Shown here: piece after piece, positions 60,601-63,132 of the stretch
Layout of the letters: every line of letters starts with the position of its first letter
How positions within the stretch are numbered: position 1 is the stretch's first letter
The notes under the pieces: model-generated
The model's database searches: none
Told to the model about the DNA's origin: nothing
Seen by the model: only the letters and a program-made list of their open reading frames with translations
Made by a program: the position numbers and the translations under genes
Source: Sipunculus nudus
Taxonomy: Eukaryota; Annelida; Sipuncula; Golfingiida; Sipunculidae
Direction of reading: 5' to 3'
Length of the DNA: 64,000 nt
Assembly: GCA_026874595.1 (NCBI GenBank)
Contig: CM049317.1
Coordinates: 60,548,618-60,612,617, forward strand

Positions 60601-62774
60601 GAAATAGAAGGTATGAGTATGATATATTAAATTATATAATGTAAATTTATATTATAATTGATGATGTCAGTCACTGGATAACCAAAGTGTTCTAGATCTG
60701 AAAAAAAAAATTTTTTTTTTTACACGAAAAAGATTTTCAGGAAAGAATAAAACATGTATTTTTAGGTGTAGGTCATTTGTAAACACTGCATGTGATGTCA
60801 CACAGTCATTAACCAATCAAATAAGGGTCACACTCTGTTCTATGTGGAATGCTCCCGTCACATAGCAAACCCACACAGAAATATGTTGACCTGACCTTAA
60901 CGGTATGTAAATGATTATTGGTACAGTACTGTAGATTCAGATAATATCGTGGGCTTAAAATTTCGTTGTTTTTGTACAAAACGCATATCGTTGGGTACTT
61001 GAATTCGTGGAAAGACAAAGAAAACTTAAGGAAATTTTGTTTATTAATACCTCCATGTACGCAATGAAGACGAGCCCGATGTACACAGGTGGTTCGGCAT
61101 TGATGCTTATCACACCGTGCGCATGTACTGCGGTCATTCGGGTCTGTGTTGAACAAACATGCTCCGCCCGACCCGAGCCTTACAAAGAATTAATCAGCCG
61201 TGACCGACACATGCCGGGTGATACATCAGCTGCTAGTTGTAACATCCGATACATCGGCTATCAGATATAACACCCGATCACACCACGTTCAGAGAAAATG
61301 TGTACCATCACTTATCCGGAGCTAAAATGAAACGGGACCGTCCACATGAAGGTTTTTAACTTTTTTTAAAAATCTAGGCTGGGGTCACAAGTGGCGCCTG
61401 TAAATCCCTGACGGGGCGGTGAGACGAGACACGGTTTGTTCGTCATTCATCTTGTCAGCTATATTTGGAGATACCGCCTGCATGTATTATTAATTGGTCA
61501 CTGTTATGCACGCAACTGTTGTCGCAATATTCGGATTAAGTGCTCTTTCGCATTCCGAGATAATCGCATTAATGCAACTGAGTTTACACGGCCCTTGTCT
61601 TTTAGGCCAATAGGTAGCTAAGTCTCTATTGAAAGAAGGTTGAAAAGGCCGGTTCCGAAAAAGCTGTGCCTCGATAGCTGTGGTTACGAAAATAGGAACT
61701 TGTGTACCATTCTTGGCGTGTCAGAACTACCGCTTTGCACGACAGAAATGTGGTATTGTTCTTGTATTTTTCACCCAAAATGTTGATAAGAGGAAATGTT
61801 GCGATACGTTTTCAGTTTAAATTATACTTTGACATTTTTTATTGTAAAGATATCAGTTGTACGATATTAGCGGAAATAATTTAATTGAAAAAAGAATATT
61901 TATAAATCCCACATTTTATAGTAATTTGCGAAAAGCAATTCAGTGTATTTAATAAATGTATCAAAAACAATAATAAAATAGTAATAAACAGTTTTTTGTA
62001 TCTTTATTGAAAATTCAGCCAGTGGTAACAATTATATATATAAAGTCAACCACCAGCTGCCGTTAAGATACGTATATCCTCTGACCGTGTGATTTTTTGA
62101 TCGTTGGAATCATGAATTCGTGGATTATCTTCATCCACGAAAACCACGAAAATAAAATCCCAACTAATATTTCTGAATCTACAGTATGTATATGATTATT
62201 GGTACTGAATGTATATGGTTATTGGTACAGTATGTATATGGTTATTGGTACAGTATGTATATGGTTATTGGTATAGTATGTATATGGTTATTGGTACAGT
62301 ATGTATATGGTTATTTGTACAGTATGTATATGGTTATTGGTGCAGTATGTATATGGTTATTGGTACAGTATGTATATGGTTATTGGTACAGTATGTATAT
62401 GGTTATTGGTACAGTATGTATATGGTTATTGGTACAGTATGTATATGGTTATTGGTACAGTATGTATATGATTATTGGTACAGTATGTATATGATTATTA
62501 GTACAGTATGTATATGATTATTGGTACAGTATGTATATGATTATTGGTACTGTATGTATATGATTATTGGTACAGTATGTATATGATTATTGGTACAATA
62601 TGTATATGATTAATGTTTTTCAGGTCAGACAGATTGTACCTTTGATGCTGCCTTGTATTCCAACAATACGTTACCAAGGTGTCCAGCCAACACTTGGGTT
62701 GTGCCCATTCTTCTGGGGGTGTACATCCTCATCACAAACATCCTGTTGTTTAATCTGCTGATTGCTATGTTCAG
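12178..62774 (+). CDS. TRPM2-like: TRPM2-like cation channel gene (23 exons, 3' end beyond window)
   Basis: Seen: 23 exons join with consistent phases into 1,093 codons plus 2 nt. Predicted domains from the ATG: SLOG/MHR1-2 about residues 30-360, MHR3/4 helical repeats about 360-800, pre-S1 about 800-856, S1-S4 about 857-970, S5 986-1011, pore loop about 1025-1066, S6 1068-1093. Motifs: TGGAKNF (151-157), AWIITGGS (180-187), [11 protein letters not shown] (255-265), GSGRAAD (330-336). Ca2+-site pairs E896/Q899 in S2 and N921/D924 in S3 match the spacing known in TRPM2/4/5/8. Family knowledge: TRPM2-type channels are tetrameric Ca2+-permeable cation channels opened by ADP-ribose and Ca2+. N-terminal similarity is strongest to TRPM2, but TRPM8-like or a mollusc-specific paralogue is possible because the diagnostic C-terminus is missing. 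No frameshift or internal stop was found in the exons. Introns are long and full of repeats. Confidence 0.95.
12352..12735 (+). mobile_element. tRNA-derived SINE, family A (copy 1)
   Basis: Starts accagcttctgtggtctggc with B-box-like gttcgaatctctcgg (12409-12423), then body segments shared with three other copies: tttgcaggcttaatgggga, ttcactcacaaacgag, gttataacccagcaa, and a tail cattataaaaatgg...ccaccaaaaaaa. It lies in intron 1 of the TRPM gene, right after exon 1. The tail is A-rich, as expected for SINEs. Confidence 0.8.
13263..13351 (+). CDS. TRPM2-like: TRPM exon 2 (start of SLOG/MHR1)
   Basis: Bounded by ctctacag and gtaagt, phase 0 in and phase 2 out. It encodes [20 protein letters not shown] and then a lysine-rich stretch. 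The W-I-x-x-N-I-K-K-R-x-C pattern is the conserved opening of the TRPM N-terminal homology region and is closest to the TRPM2/TRPM8 form. With exon 1 it makes residues 32-61. Confidence 0.85.
13352..15278. other. Intron 2, left part
   Basis: No gene. Holds a dispersed repeat about 14030-14260 (aagccagctatttacctg ... acagcaatgttgaacaactg) that recurs at 40655-41000. Confidence 0.5.
15279..15680 (+). mobile_element. tRNA-derived SINE, family A (copy 2)
   Basis: Same order of blocks as the copy at 12352: tctgtggtcttgaggtaga, a diverged B box (ctttgaatctcagcc), ctgcaggcttactgacaag, ttcattcacaaattag, and tail gcattaaaaatggaggtgg ... A-rich. Located in intron 2. Confidence 0.8.
15681..17896. other. 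Intron 2, middle part
   Basis: No gene recognised. Contains a TA microsatellite (16329-16397) and two related segments near 16480-16560 and 16595-16700 (accatatggctttgtata / accctatgtctgtgtata) forming a loose duplication. T-rich frames near 16763-17056 look like chance hydrophobic ORFs. Confidence 0.5.
16329..16397. repeat. TA microsatellite
   Basis: About 69 bases of alternating TA within intron 2. Confidence 0.95.
17897..19432 (+). repeat. AGCTCAG-palindrome element, 1.5-kb copy
   Basis: A near-perfect 29-nt palindrome (17897-17925, ends AGCTCAG/CTGAGCT) is followed by a TCCG/TCTG run, then blocks shared with the copies at 41007 and 43896 (atgtcccaaaaatctcctac, gactgcctaatatcaaaacc, tggatttaattttcacagca), a second half shared with 30760-31071, and the 3' end cagctgagcgccatgaccca...gggtcccttgtt. 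Non-coding; located in intron 2. Confidence 0.85.
19433..20266. other. Intron 2, right part
   Basis: AT-rich; nothing recognisable as a gene or RNA. Confidence 0.5.
20267..20445. mobile_element. MITE-like repeat with TACAGTGGAA / TTCCACTATA ends
   Basis: The left end acagtggaatgttgcatta and right end gtgagattccactatat are inverted relative to each other, and the interior repeats 'gaccacc' motifs. Related sequences lie at 25649-25746, 38045-38226 and 59839-59985. A short non-autonomous DNA transposon is the likeliest origin. Confidence 0.6.
20608..20779 (+). CDS. TRPM2-like: TRPM exon 3 (MHR1)
   Basis: Phase 2 in and phase 0 out. The split codon CA|G gives Gln, then [14 protein letters not shown], the Cys/His motif seen in TRPM2/8 N-termini (C-x-C-G-x-x-x-x-x-H). 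Downstream, [12 protein letters not shown] is the conserved P-T-D-A-F-G segment. Residues 61-118. It follows a 7.3-kb intron rich in repeats. Confidence 0.93.
21409..21589 (+). CDS. TRPM2-like: TRPM exon 4 (SLOG fold core)
   Basis: Residues 119 to about 179, beginning [14 protein letters not shown] and including [19 protein letters not shown] and [12 protein letters not shown]. This is the strongest TRPM2 signature in the window: the first nucleotide-binding glycine loop of the SLOG domain used in ADP-ribose sensing. The donor is gtgtgtgtata and merges directly into a long TA microsatellite, which is unusual. Phase 1 out. Confidence 0.97.
21598..21650. repeat. TA microsatellite abutting the exon 4 splice donor
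   Basis: The exon 4 donor gtgtgtgtata runs without a break into about 53 bases of alternating TA. Confidence 0.95.
21690..22024. mobile_element. MITE with GGTATGGTTCTCAGGCAC ends (copy 1)
   Basis: Diverged copy of the element at 36493-36765: left end ggtatgagtctcaggcacc (21709), right end gtgcctgagaaatatatct (about 21990). Shared interior blocks include ttttaaacccccgtataaa and ttagcaaaaaaatctgtta. It occupies most of intron 4. Confidence 0.8.
22088..22251 (+). CDS. TRPM2-like: TRPM exon 5 (SLOG second glycine loop)
   Basis: Completes the split glycine codon, then [20 protein letters not shown] and [19 protein letters not shown]. The conserved TGG and GVATWG segments line the ligand pocket of MHR1/2 in TRPM channels. 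The arginine in EAVRE sits where TRPM2 also has an arginine. Phase 1 in, phase 0 out. Clean ccccag acceptor and gtacag donor. Confidence 0.97.
22357..23062 (+). mobile_element. tRNA-derived SINE, family A (copy 3), with an internal insertion
   Basis: B box gagttcaaatcctagcc (22406-22422) lies in a good tRNA-like context, followed by the family body (ctctgcaggcttcgtgggga, ttcactcacaaaagag). The body is then interrupted about 22655-22975 by other sequence, including a CACCACCGCCCCCACTTACA-type tandem run (22895-22975), and resumes with tagtccaaaactggaatgga and an A-rich tail to 23062. Located in intron 5. Confidence 0.7.
22884..22978. repeat. CACC/CCCC-rich short tandem repeat
   Basis: About six imperfect units of ttacaccaccgcccccac. 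Strand-asymmetric C-richness; lies inside the interrupted SINE. Confidence 0.85.
23323..23503 (+). CDS. TRPM2-like: TRPM exon 6 (MHR1/2)
   Basis: Residues 234-294. Contains [20 protein letters not shown] and then [15 protein letters not shown]. The N-H-S-H-F-I-L-V-D-x-G-T motif is nearly invariant in TRPM proteins, and the G-x-x-I-P-x-R form is TRPM2/8-like. The IPFR arginine lies where TRPM2 has a ligand-contacting arginine (inference by alignment). Phase 0 in, phase 1 out (A|GT joins as Ser). Confidence 0.96.
23695..24124. mobile_element. MITE, TACTGTGGTTG family (best copy)
   Basis: The left end tactgtggttgcctc and right end gaagccaaccacagta are inverted repeats. The interior has inverted 'cgcgagggttataatttcgc' and 'gaaaccctcgcgaaac' blocks, so the whole element can fold. 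TA occurs at both borders. No coding sequence. Located in intron 6; decayed relatives lie at 4712-4982 and 9643-10165. Confidence 0.8.
24135..24240. repeat. GT-rich microsatellite, duplicated block
   Basis: Two GTGTGT runs inside a roughly 60-bp duplicated block containing gtgtgtttgtt..acataactc. Confidence 0.85.
24888..24994 (+). CDS. TRPM2-like: TRPM exon 7 (MHR2)
   Basis: Residues 294-329: [20 protein letters not shown] followed by [15 protein letters not shown]. The V-P-V-V-x-x-x-x-E-G-G-P-x-x-L/V-x-T-V pattern is the last strand and loop of the TRPM SLOG domain. Phase 1 in, phase 0 out, donor gtgaag. The preceding intron holds a palindromic MITE and GT runs. Confidence 0.96.
25045..25624 (+). 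repeat. Dispersed element, CGCCCGTCAT-palindrome family
   Basis: Opens with tacgcccgtcatatgatggg (palindromic), then a TCTG/TCCG run, then a body with repeated 'gataaggtcacaggccac' and 'aataaggtcagaggtcacc' blocks, and ends gcacgtttgcagtgcccttg. Same architecture as the other palindrome-headed families. Located in intron 7. Confidence 0.75.
25649..25746. repeat. Short repeat ending GGTTTCACTGTA
   Basis: Begins gaacctgtctgaaagatcac and ends ggtttcactgtatac. Related to 7372-7425, 38045-38226 and 59839-59985. Confidence 0.65.
26429..26526 (+). CDS. TRPM2-like: TRPM exon 8 (end of SLOG domain)
   Basis: Residues 330-362. Begins [20 protein letters not shown], the conserved G-[ST]-G-R-x-A-D motif that closes MHR2, then a charged linker. 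Phase 0 in, phase 2 out (AG|G = Arg). It is followed by the 7.3-kb intron that carries the DIRS-type insertion. Confidence 0.96.
26721..26930 (+). repeat. AGCTCAG-palindrome element, 5' part (interrupted by DIRS-like element)
   Basis: Palindrome at 26721-26749 and TCTG run, then gatgtccccaaaatctccta and attaaggaaaaacct, collinear with the copy at 41007. Homology stops about 26930 where GC-rich DIRS-like sequence starts, and resumes at 29795. Located in intron 8. Confidence 0.85.
27220..28978 (+). pseudogene. DIRS-like gag pseudogene
   Basis: The N-terminal part, from ATG 27220, is cysteine-rich with paired C-x-x-C motifs (HPTCFHC ... DPCFYCQTW), a feature of DIRS-type gag proteins. After the G-tract the reading shifts to a proline/serine-rich segment, then to frame 3, where a more conserved C-terminal part runs from about 28090 to 28978 (for example [38 protein letters not shown]). 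In-frame stops lie at 28090 and 28806. Nothing here is likely to be expressed as a functional protein. Confidence 0.65.
27458..27496 (+). repeat. G-rich tract
   Basis: About 39 bases almost entirely G on the + strand, interrupted by single T residues. Likely G-quadruplex-forming and a probable site of frameshift in the gag pseudogene. Confidence 0.95.
29245..29787 (+). pseudogene. DIRS-like reverse transcriptase, N-terminal half
   Basis: Frame 1 reads [20 protein letters not shown], then [20 protein letters not shown] and [16 protein letters not shown], a TGA stop at 29626-29628, then [20 protein letters not shown] and [19 protein letters not shown]. The order G-R-W-R-P-[IV]-[IL]-D-L-x-x-L-N, K-I-D-L-x-D-A-Y-F-H and L-P-F-G are the early blocks of DIRS/Ngaro-type reverse transcriptases. 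The catalytic YxDD block is missing because homology ends at about 29790. A single base change (TGG to TGA) would account for the stop. Confidence 0.85.
29795..31071 (+). repeat. AGCTCAG-palindrome element, 3' part (after DIRS insertion)
   Basis: Resumes at gatttaattttcacagcat and continues through a segment near-identical to 18530-18790 (gcattattcccttgaaagtg, ttcatatgcatcacagtatc, taaccaagtaggagggcccc) to the 3' end cagctgagcgccgtaaccca...gggtcccttgtt (31039-31071). Confidence 0.85.
31072..33640. repeat. Mosaic of TCCG/TCTG-headed repeats
   Basis: Adjoins the previous element directly. Starts gatgggctactgtcatcaac (31096) and a TCTG/TCCG run, as at 57846, then blocks at 31430 (gtccgtcgtgcctcgtgc), 32390 (gcgtccatttgtgcgtctg) and about 33050-33400 that match the 57846-58525 element (tgagcgggatatct.., ggtgaccttgacctac). 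Interpreted as several fragments of related non-coding elements. Confidence 0.55.
32170..32243. repeat. TCTAGACA-type short palindromic repeat
   Basis: Five occurrences of tctagaca/gtctaga motifs within about 75 bases, including two acaatgtctaga units spaced 25 bp. Self-complementary. Confidence 0.8.
33838..34043 (+). CDS. TRPM2-like: TRPM exon 9 (MHR2/3 linker, DVAIL motif)
   Basis: Residues 362-431. Contains [20 protein letters not shown] followed by AILHALLKG. The L-I/L-T-V-F ... D-V/I-D-V-A-I-L-x-A-L-L-K motif is a hallmark of every TRPM protein and marks the transition to the helical MHR3. Phase 2 in, phase 1 out. Confidence 0.97.
34581..34681 (+). CDS. TRPM2-like: TRPM exon 10 (MHR3)
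   Basis: Residues 431-464: [20 protein letters not shown] then [11 protein letters not shown]. The Q-L-K-L-A-x-A-W-N-R-x-D-[VI]-A motif is the ankyrin-like start of MHR3, and the A-x-S-E-I-F continuation is TRPM2-like. The donor is gtttgt, weaker than its neighbours. Phase 1 in, phase 0 out. Confidence 0.97.
35121..35255 (+). CDS. TRPM2-like: TRPM exon 11 (MHR3, FVKLFLENG)
   Basis: Residues 465-509, exactly 45 codons, phase 0 at both ends. Contains [18 protein letters not shown] and RLLQLYNF. The F-V-x-L-F/L-L-E-N-G motif is a conserved TRPM helical-repeat signature. Being in frame at both ends it could be skipped without a frameshift, though it is core fold. Confidence 0.97.
35419..35607. 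mobile_element. MITE with GGGGCAGATCC ends (copy 1)
   Basis: Left end ggggcagatccaagattta, right end ctggatctgcttc (inverted). G-rich then C-rich interior. A second copy lies at 48578-48722. Located in intron 11. Confidence 0.75.
36003..36053 (+). CDS. TRPM2-like: TRPM exon 12 (51-nt mini-exon)
   Basis: A 17-codon exon, [17 protein letters not shown], phase 0 at both ends, between ttcag and gtcagt. It fills the gap between LYNF and the MHR4 helix and fits the family pattern of a short P-x-S-L-L segment here. Its 3' half resembles intronic repeats just upstream (aggtcaagcaag motifs near 35625, 35782 and 35955). Length and phase would allow cassette splicing. Confidence 0.82.
36054..36492. other. 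Intron 12, left part
   Basis: AT-rich; nothing recognised. Confidence 0.5.
36493..36765. mobile_element. MITE with GGTATGGTTCTCAGGCAC ends (copy 2)
   Basis: Perfect 18-bp terminal inverted repeats: ggtatggttctcaggcac at 36505-36522 and gtgcctgagaaccatacc at 36734-36751, flanked by A/T runs. No coding sequence. Located in intron 12. Confidence 0.9.
37152..37410 (+). CDS. TRPM2-like: TRPM exon 13 (MHR4, variable acidic loop)
   Basis: Residues 527-613. Begins [20 protein letters not shown] and FYSPLY: the I-x-x-x-[VI]-x-x-L-[LM]-G-D pattern found before the variable loop of TRPM proteins. The following acidic stretch ([14 protein letters not shown], about residues 569-582) is a likely disordered loop. 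Ends KKKIIG with phase 1. Confidence 0.94.
37493..38042. repeat. Degenerate about 25-30-bp minisatellite
   Basis: About 20 imperfect units of ttttaaggatagacccatat. The unit drifts strongly. It lies in intron 13 immediately before a short dispersed repeat. Confidence 0.85.
38045..38226. repeat. Short repeat ending GAGGTTTTACTGTATA
   Basis: Begins aaaaccttgccttaggacca and ends ggttttactgtatat. Diverged relative of the 20267, 25649 and 59839 repeats. Confidence 0.55.
38281..38402 (+). CDS. TRPM2-like: TRPM exon 14 (MHR4 helices)
   Basis: Residues 613-653. [20 protein letters not shown] then MLFWDEGK. The P-x-R-[DE]-[IL]-x-I-W-A-[VI]-x-x-N-R-x-E-L-A motif is diagnostic for the TRPM2/8/4/5 MHR region. 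Phase 1 in, phase 0 out. The next intron carries a long inverted-repeat element. Confidence 0.97.
38441..39267. mobile_element. Foldback element with about 200-bp inverted arms
   Basis: The left arm (38441-38644) and right arm (39069-39267) are inverted copies, sharing aggctaaacagcc, gcaaatgaatgt, gctctatttcagagtttca, atgagctgacaat and atattttgctggtct. The roughly 425-bp loop has no coding sequence. Consistent with a MITE or foldback transposon. Located in intron 14, starting 38 bp after exon 14. Confidence 0.85.
39268..40539. other. Intron 14, right part
   Basis: Nothing recognised apart from loosely repeated 'agactggctctttactcaa' phrases near 40258-40385. Confidence 0.5.
40540..40640 (+). 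CDS. TRPM2-like: TRPM exon 15 (MHR4)
   Basis: Residues 654-687: [20 protein letters not shown] then [14 protein letters not shown]. The x-I-A-A-A-L-x-A-x-K-[IL]-L motif matches the TRPM2/8 helical region. Phase 0 in, phase 2 out (AA|G = Lys). It is followed by the 6.2-kb intron with two large repeat copies. Confidence 0.96.
40655..41000. repeat. Dispersed repeat shared with intron 2
   Basis: Shares aagccagctattcacctacc and cagcaatgttgac..atgg with 14030-14260. Function unknown. Confidence 0.55.
41007..43644 (+). repeat. AGCTCAG-palindrome element, full 2.6-kb copy 1
   Basis: 29-nt palindrome at 41007-41035, then nine or so TCCG units, then two related halves (about 41110-41660 and 41800-42330) that share 'atctc[ct]taccaagcc/tgcc', gactgcctaatatcaaaacc, gggcccaaacataatg and gcccaact.tgaccatggca. 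A unique-looking 3' half follows, ending cagctgagcgtcgtgaccca...aggtcccttgtt. No substantial coding capacity. Subterminal GCTCAGCTG is inverted at the two ends. Confidence 0.9.
43896..46526 (+). repeat. AGCTCAG-palindrome element, full 2.6-kb copy 2
   Basis: Collinear and nearly identical with the copy at 41007 over its whole length (2,638 versus 2,631 bp), same orientation, separated by about 250 bp of unrelated sequence. The TCCG run differs in length. The high similarity implies recent insertion or local duplication. Confidence 0.92.
46818..47043 (+). CDS. TRPM2-like: TRPM exon 16 (MHR4 to pre-S1)
   Basis: Residues 687-762. Includes [40 protein letters not shown] and [16 protein letters not shown]. 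The [AV]-x-G-[VL]-x-x-E-C-Y-x-x-D-E-x-x-A-Q-x-L-L pattern and the C-Q-x-L-L-x-K-[IVL]-W motif are conserved in the TRPM2/4/5/8 group. It ends ENGLLR in phase 0 and follows a short TA run at 46771-46788. Confidence 0.97.
47528..47623 (+). CDS. TRPM2-like: TRPM exon 17 (hydrophobic pre-S1 helix)
   Basis: Exactly 32 codons, phase 0 at both ends: [20 protein letters not shown] then [12 protein letters not shown]. This is the hydrophobic P-P/P-L-L segment present before S1 in TRPM proteins, a membrane-apposed pre-S1 helix. Intron 17 downstream holds AAT microsatellite and poly-C tracts. Confidence 0.93.
47706..48015. repeat. AAT/ATT microsatellites and poly-C tract
   Basis: AAT/AAC run 47706-47815, 19-base C tract about 47831-47849, ATT run 47994-48008, all in intron 17. 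Confidence 0.9.
48034..48095 (+). CDS. TRPM2-like: TRPM exon 18 (pre-S1 linker)
   Basis: A 62-nt exon, [20 protein letters not shown] plus two bases of a Pro codon, phase 0 in and phase 2 out. It sits between a tttacag acceptor and a gtaagt donor. The sequence is a variable polar linker and is supported mainly by phase and splice signals rather than conservation. Confidence 0.8.
48578..48722. mobile_element. MITE with GGGGCAGATCC ends (copy 2)
   Basis: Left end gggcagatccaggatttagg, interior G-runs, then ggaccccctggaccctcccc. The right terminus is degraded. Related to 35419-35607. Confidence 0.65.
49008..49385 (+). mobile_element. tRNA-derived SINE, family A (copy 4)
   Basis: accagcttttgtggtctagg, B box gagttcaaatctgtgag (49052-49068), ctctgcaggcttaatgaga, ttcacaaacgagtgcatctt, gttatgacccagcaatgg, then a diverged A-rich tail. 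Located in intron 18. Confidence 0.8.
49505..49628 (+). CDS. TRPM2-like: TRPM exon 19 (pre-S1; source of the intron-19 minisatellite)
   Basis: Residues 815-856. [20 protein letters not shown] (basic stretch), then [20 protein letters not shown] and C. F-Y-N-A-P-[IL]-x-x-F-x-x-N is the conserved TRPM segment entering S1. Phase 2 in, phase 0 out, donor gtaagtg at 49629. The last 39 nt (49590-49628) plus the 7 nt of donor form, base for base, the 46-nt unit that is repeated about 110 times downstream. The first intronic unit would hit TAA 40 nt into the intron if the authentic donor were bypassed. Confidence 0.96.
49590..54820 (+). repeat. Exon-derived minisatellite carrying about 110 splice-donor copies
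   Basis: Tandem units of 45-48 bp. The founder unit is the last 39 nt of exon 19 (49590-49628) plus intron bases gtaagtg. Variants: 46-bp (gtgttctacaacgccccac and gtgtactacaacgccccccc types), 45-bp (tacaacacccccttatc type) and 48-bp (gtactctatacaaggccccc type). Nearly every unit keeps TGT|GTAAGT. Unit length estimated from span (5.23 kb / about 47 bp). A higher-order period of about 835 bp is visible (the gtaagttctctataca variant at 51670 and 52505). The array ends with a degraded gtgcaagc unit. Confidence 0.97.
54821..55961. other. Intron 19, right part
   Basis: CA-rich microsatellite 55074-55114. About 55862-55905 resembles the 3' end of the AGCTCAG-palindrome family (cagctgagcatcatgatcct). 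Otherwise nothing recognised. Confidence 0.5.
55962..56090 (+). CDS. TRPM2-like: TRPM exon 20 (S1-S2)
   Basis: Residues 857-899, 43 codons, phase 0 at both ends. S1: [19 protein letters not shown]2: [18 protein letters not shown]896 and Q899 are spaced like the S2 acidic/Gln pair that coordinates Ca2+ in TRPM2, TRPM4, TRPM5 and TRPM8. The exon ends exactly after the Gln. It follows the 6.3-kb intron containing the minisatellite. Confidence 0.97.
56091..57015. other. Intron 20, left part
   Basis: No gene or known repeat recognised. Confidence 0.5.
57016..58908 (+). mobile_element. Helitron-like non-autonomous element with 180-bp tandem units
   Basis: 5' hairpin at 57016-57043 (atgcccccgcca / tggccggggcat), then a TTCCGTCC run, then tandem units of about 180 bp (cgcaatgcctgcagata at about 57124, 57304 and 57484, with a diverged unit near 57667). 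The 3' end has tgcccc/ggggca, then hairpin GTGTCG-ttc-CGACAC (58888-58902), then at and CTAG-T (58905-58909), which is the Helitron 3' terminus pattern (hairpin followed by CTRR-T). No helicase is encoded. A second element is nested at about 57846-58525. Confidence 0.7.
57846..58525 (+). repeat. Nested repeat, TTAGCTCATAGGCTGATGGG family
   Basis: Interrupts the 180-bp units of the surrounding element. Starts ttagctcataggctgatggg, TCTG/TCCG run, then tgtgagcgggatatct and two related 'caaagatgggtg..cttgac' blocks (about 58055 and 58360). Matches 31096 onward. Right boundary approximate. Confidence 0.65.
59156..59413 (+). CDS. TRPM2-like: TRPM exon 21 (S3-S4 and S4-S5 linker; GC donor)
   Basis: Residues 900-985, 86 codons. 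S3 begins [21 protein letters not shown]921 and D924 complete the Ca2+-site signature. S4: [21 protein letters not shown]4-S5 linker: [14 protein letters not shown]. The exon ends ATG and is followed by gcaagtac, a GC donor with otherwise perfect consensus. The next exon begins ATG ATT GAT, so the joined protein reads RM-MID, matching the conserved GPK-[IL]-x-x-[IV]-x-[RK]-M-M of TRPM channels. Confidence 0.95.
59839..59985. repeat. Short repeat, 'aataagacc' family
   Basis: acctgtctgaaatatgacca ... aataagaccacttgaggcca; relative of 25649-25746 and 7372-7425. Located in intron 21. Confidence 0.6.
60436..60610 (+). CDS. TRPM2-like: TRPM exon 22 (S5 and selectivity filter)
   Basis: Residues 986-1044. 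S5: [20 protein letters not shown]; the AxQAIL motif follows. The pore helix and filter read [16 protein letters not shown] (1029-1044), with filter YGE at 1034-1036 and an acidic LEE triplet at 1039-1041. Vertebrate TRPM2 and TRPM8 have F-G-Q here, while G-E is typical of TRPM1/3/6/7, so this is a mixed pore signature. Phase 0 in, phase 1 out. Confidence 0.97.
60928..62186. mobile_element. 1.26-kb MITE with CTGTAGATTCAG ends and TA target duplication
   Basis: Left end TA-ctgtagattcagataat and right end atttctgaatctacag-TA are inverted repeats, and the next blocks (gggcttaaaatttcg / cgaaaataaaatccc) are also inverted. TA on both sides fits a Tc1/mariner-type target duplication. No transposase recognised; short internal frames are not convincing. 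It splits a 23-bp minisatellite unit (60905-60927 left, 62186 onward right). Confidence 0.85.
62186..62612 (+). repeat. 23-bp minisatellite (about 18 units)
   Basis: Tandem gtatatggttattggtacag-type units of 23 bp, ending 11 bp before the acceptor of exon 23. Late units carry 'gatt' instead of 'ggtt'. One unit also survives to the left of the MITE (gtaaatgattattggtacag, 60906-60925). Confidence 0.95.
62624..62774 (+). CDS. TRPM2-like: TRPM exon 23 (outer pore loop and S6)
   Basis: Residues 1044-1093 plus 2 nt. The outer loop has Cys1048 and Cys1063, the pair expected to form the pore-loop disulfide in TRPM2/4/5/8, and an N-glycosylation sequon at N1057. S6 contains [19 protein letters not shown], the near-invariant N-[IL]-L-L-x-N-L-L-I-A-M-F. 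It ends in phase 2 at gtaagg. The TRP helix and C-terminal domain are encoded beyond the window. Confidence 0.97.
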
Positions 62775-63132
62775 GTAAGGCAACCTAACACCCCTGGCCT
62801 GCTGATGGTATGGTCTGTAAGCTGTGGTTTACCAGTATACATAATAATCATGGAATATTATAATAAATGTTTTTAAATAAGAACATGTAACATGATATTT
62901 CCAGCTGTTATTATAGACTACTGATAGTAGTTGCCAGGGACTAAAGTTGTTAAGTATTACCTTGATTTAAAAAAAAAGAATTAATTAAAACCATGTTACT
63001 TGTTGGATGTAGCTGAAGTTTCTTCAGATGAGTACTACACCTTCAATGAATGAACATTCTAACAAAAAATAATAAACTGAAAAGCACTACATTTATCAAG
63101 CCCATTTGTTTTTGCCCACTCAGGCCATTTTA
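62775..63132. other. Intron 23, visible part
   Basis: AT-rich; no gene or repeat recognised until 63133. Confidence 0.5.

Noticed and set aside
62186-62517. 102-codon + strand frames rich in Y, V, W
   Set aside because: Pure translation of the 23-bp minisatellite (69 bp = three units); not a gene.
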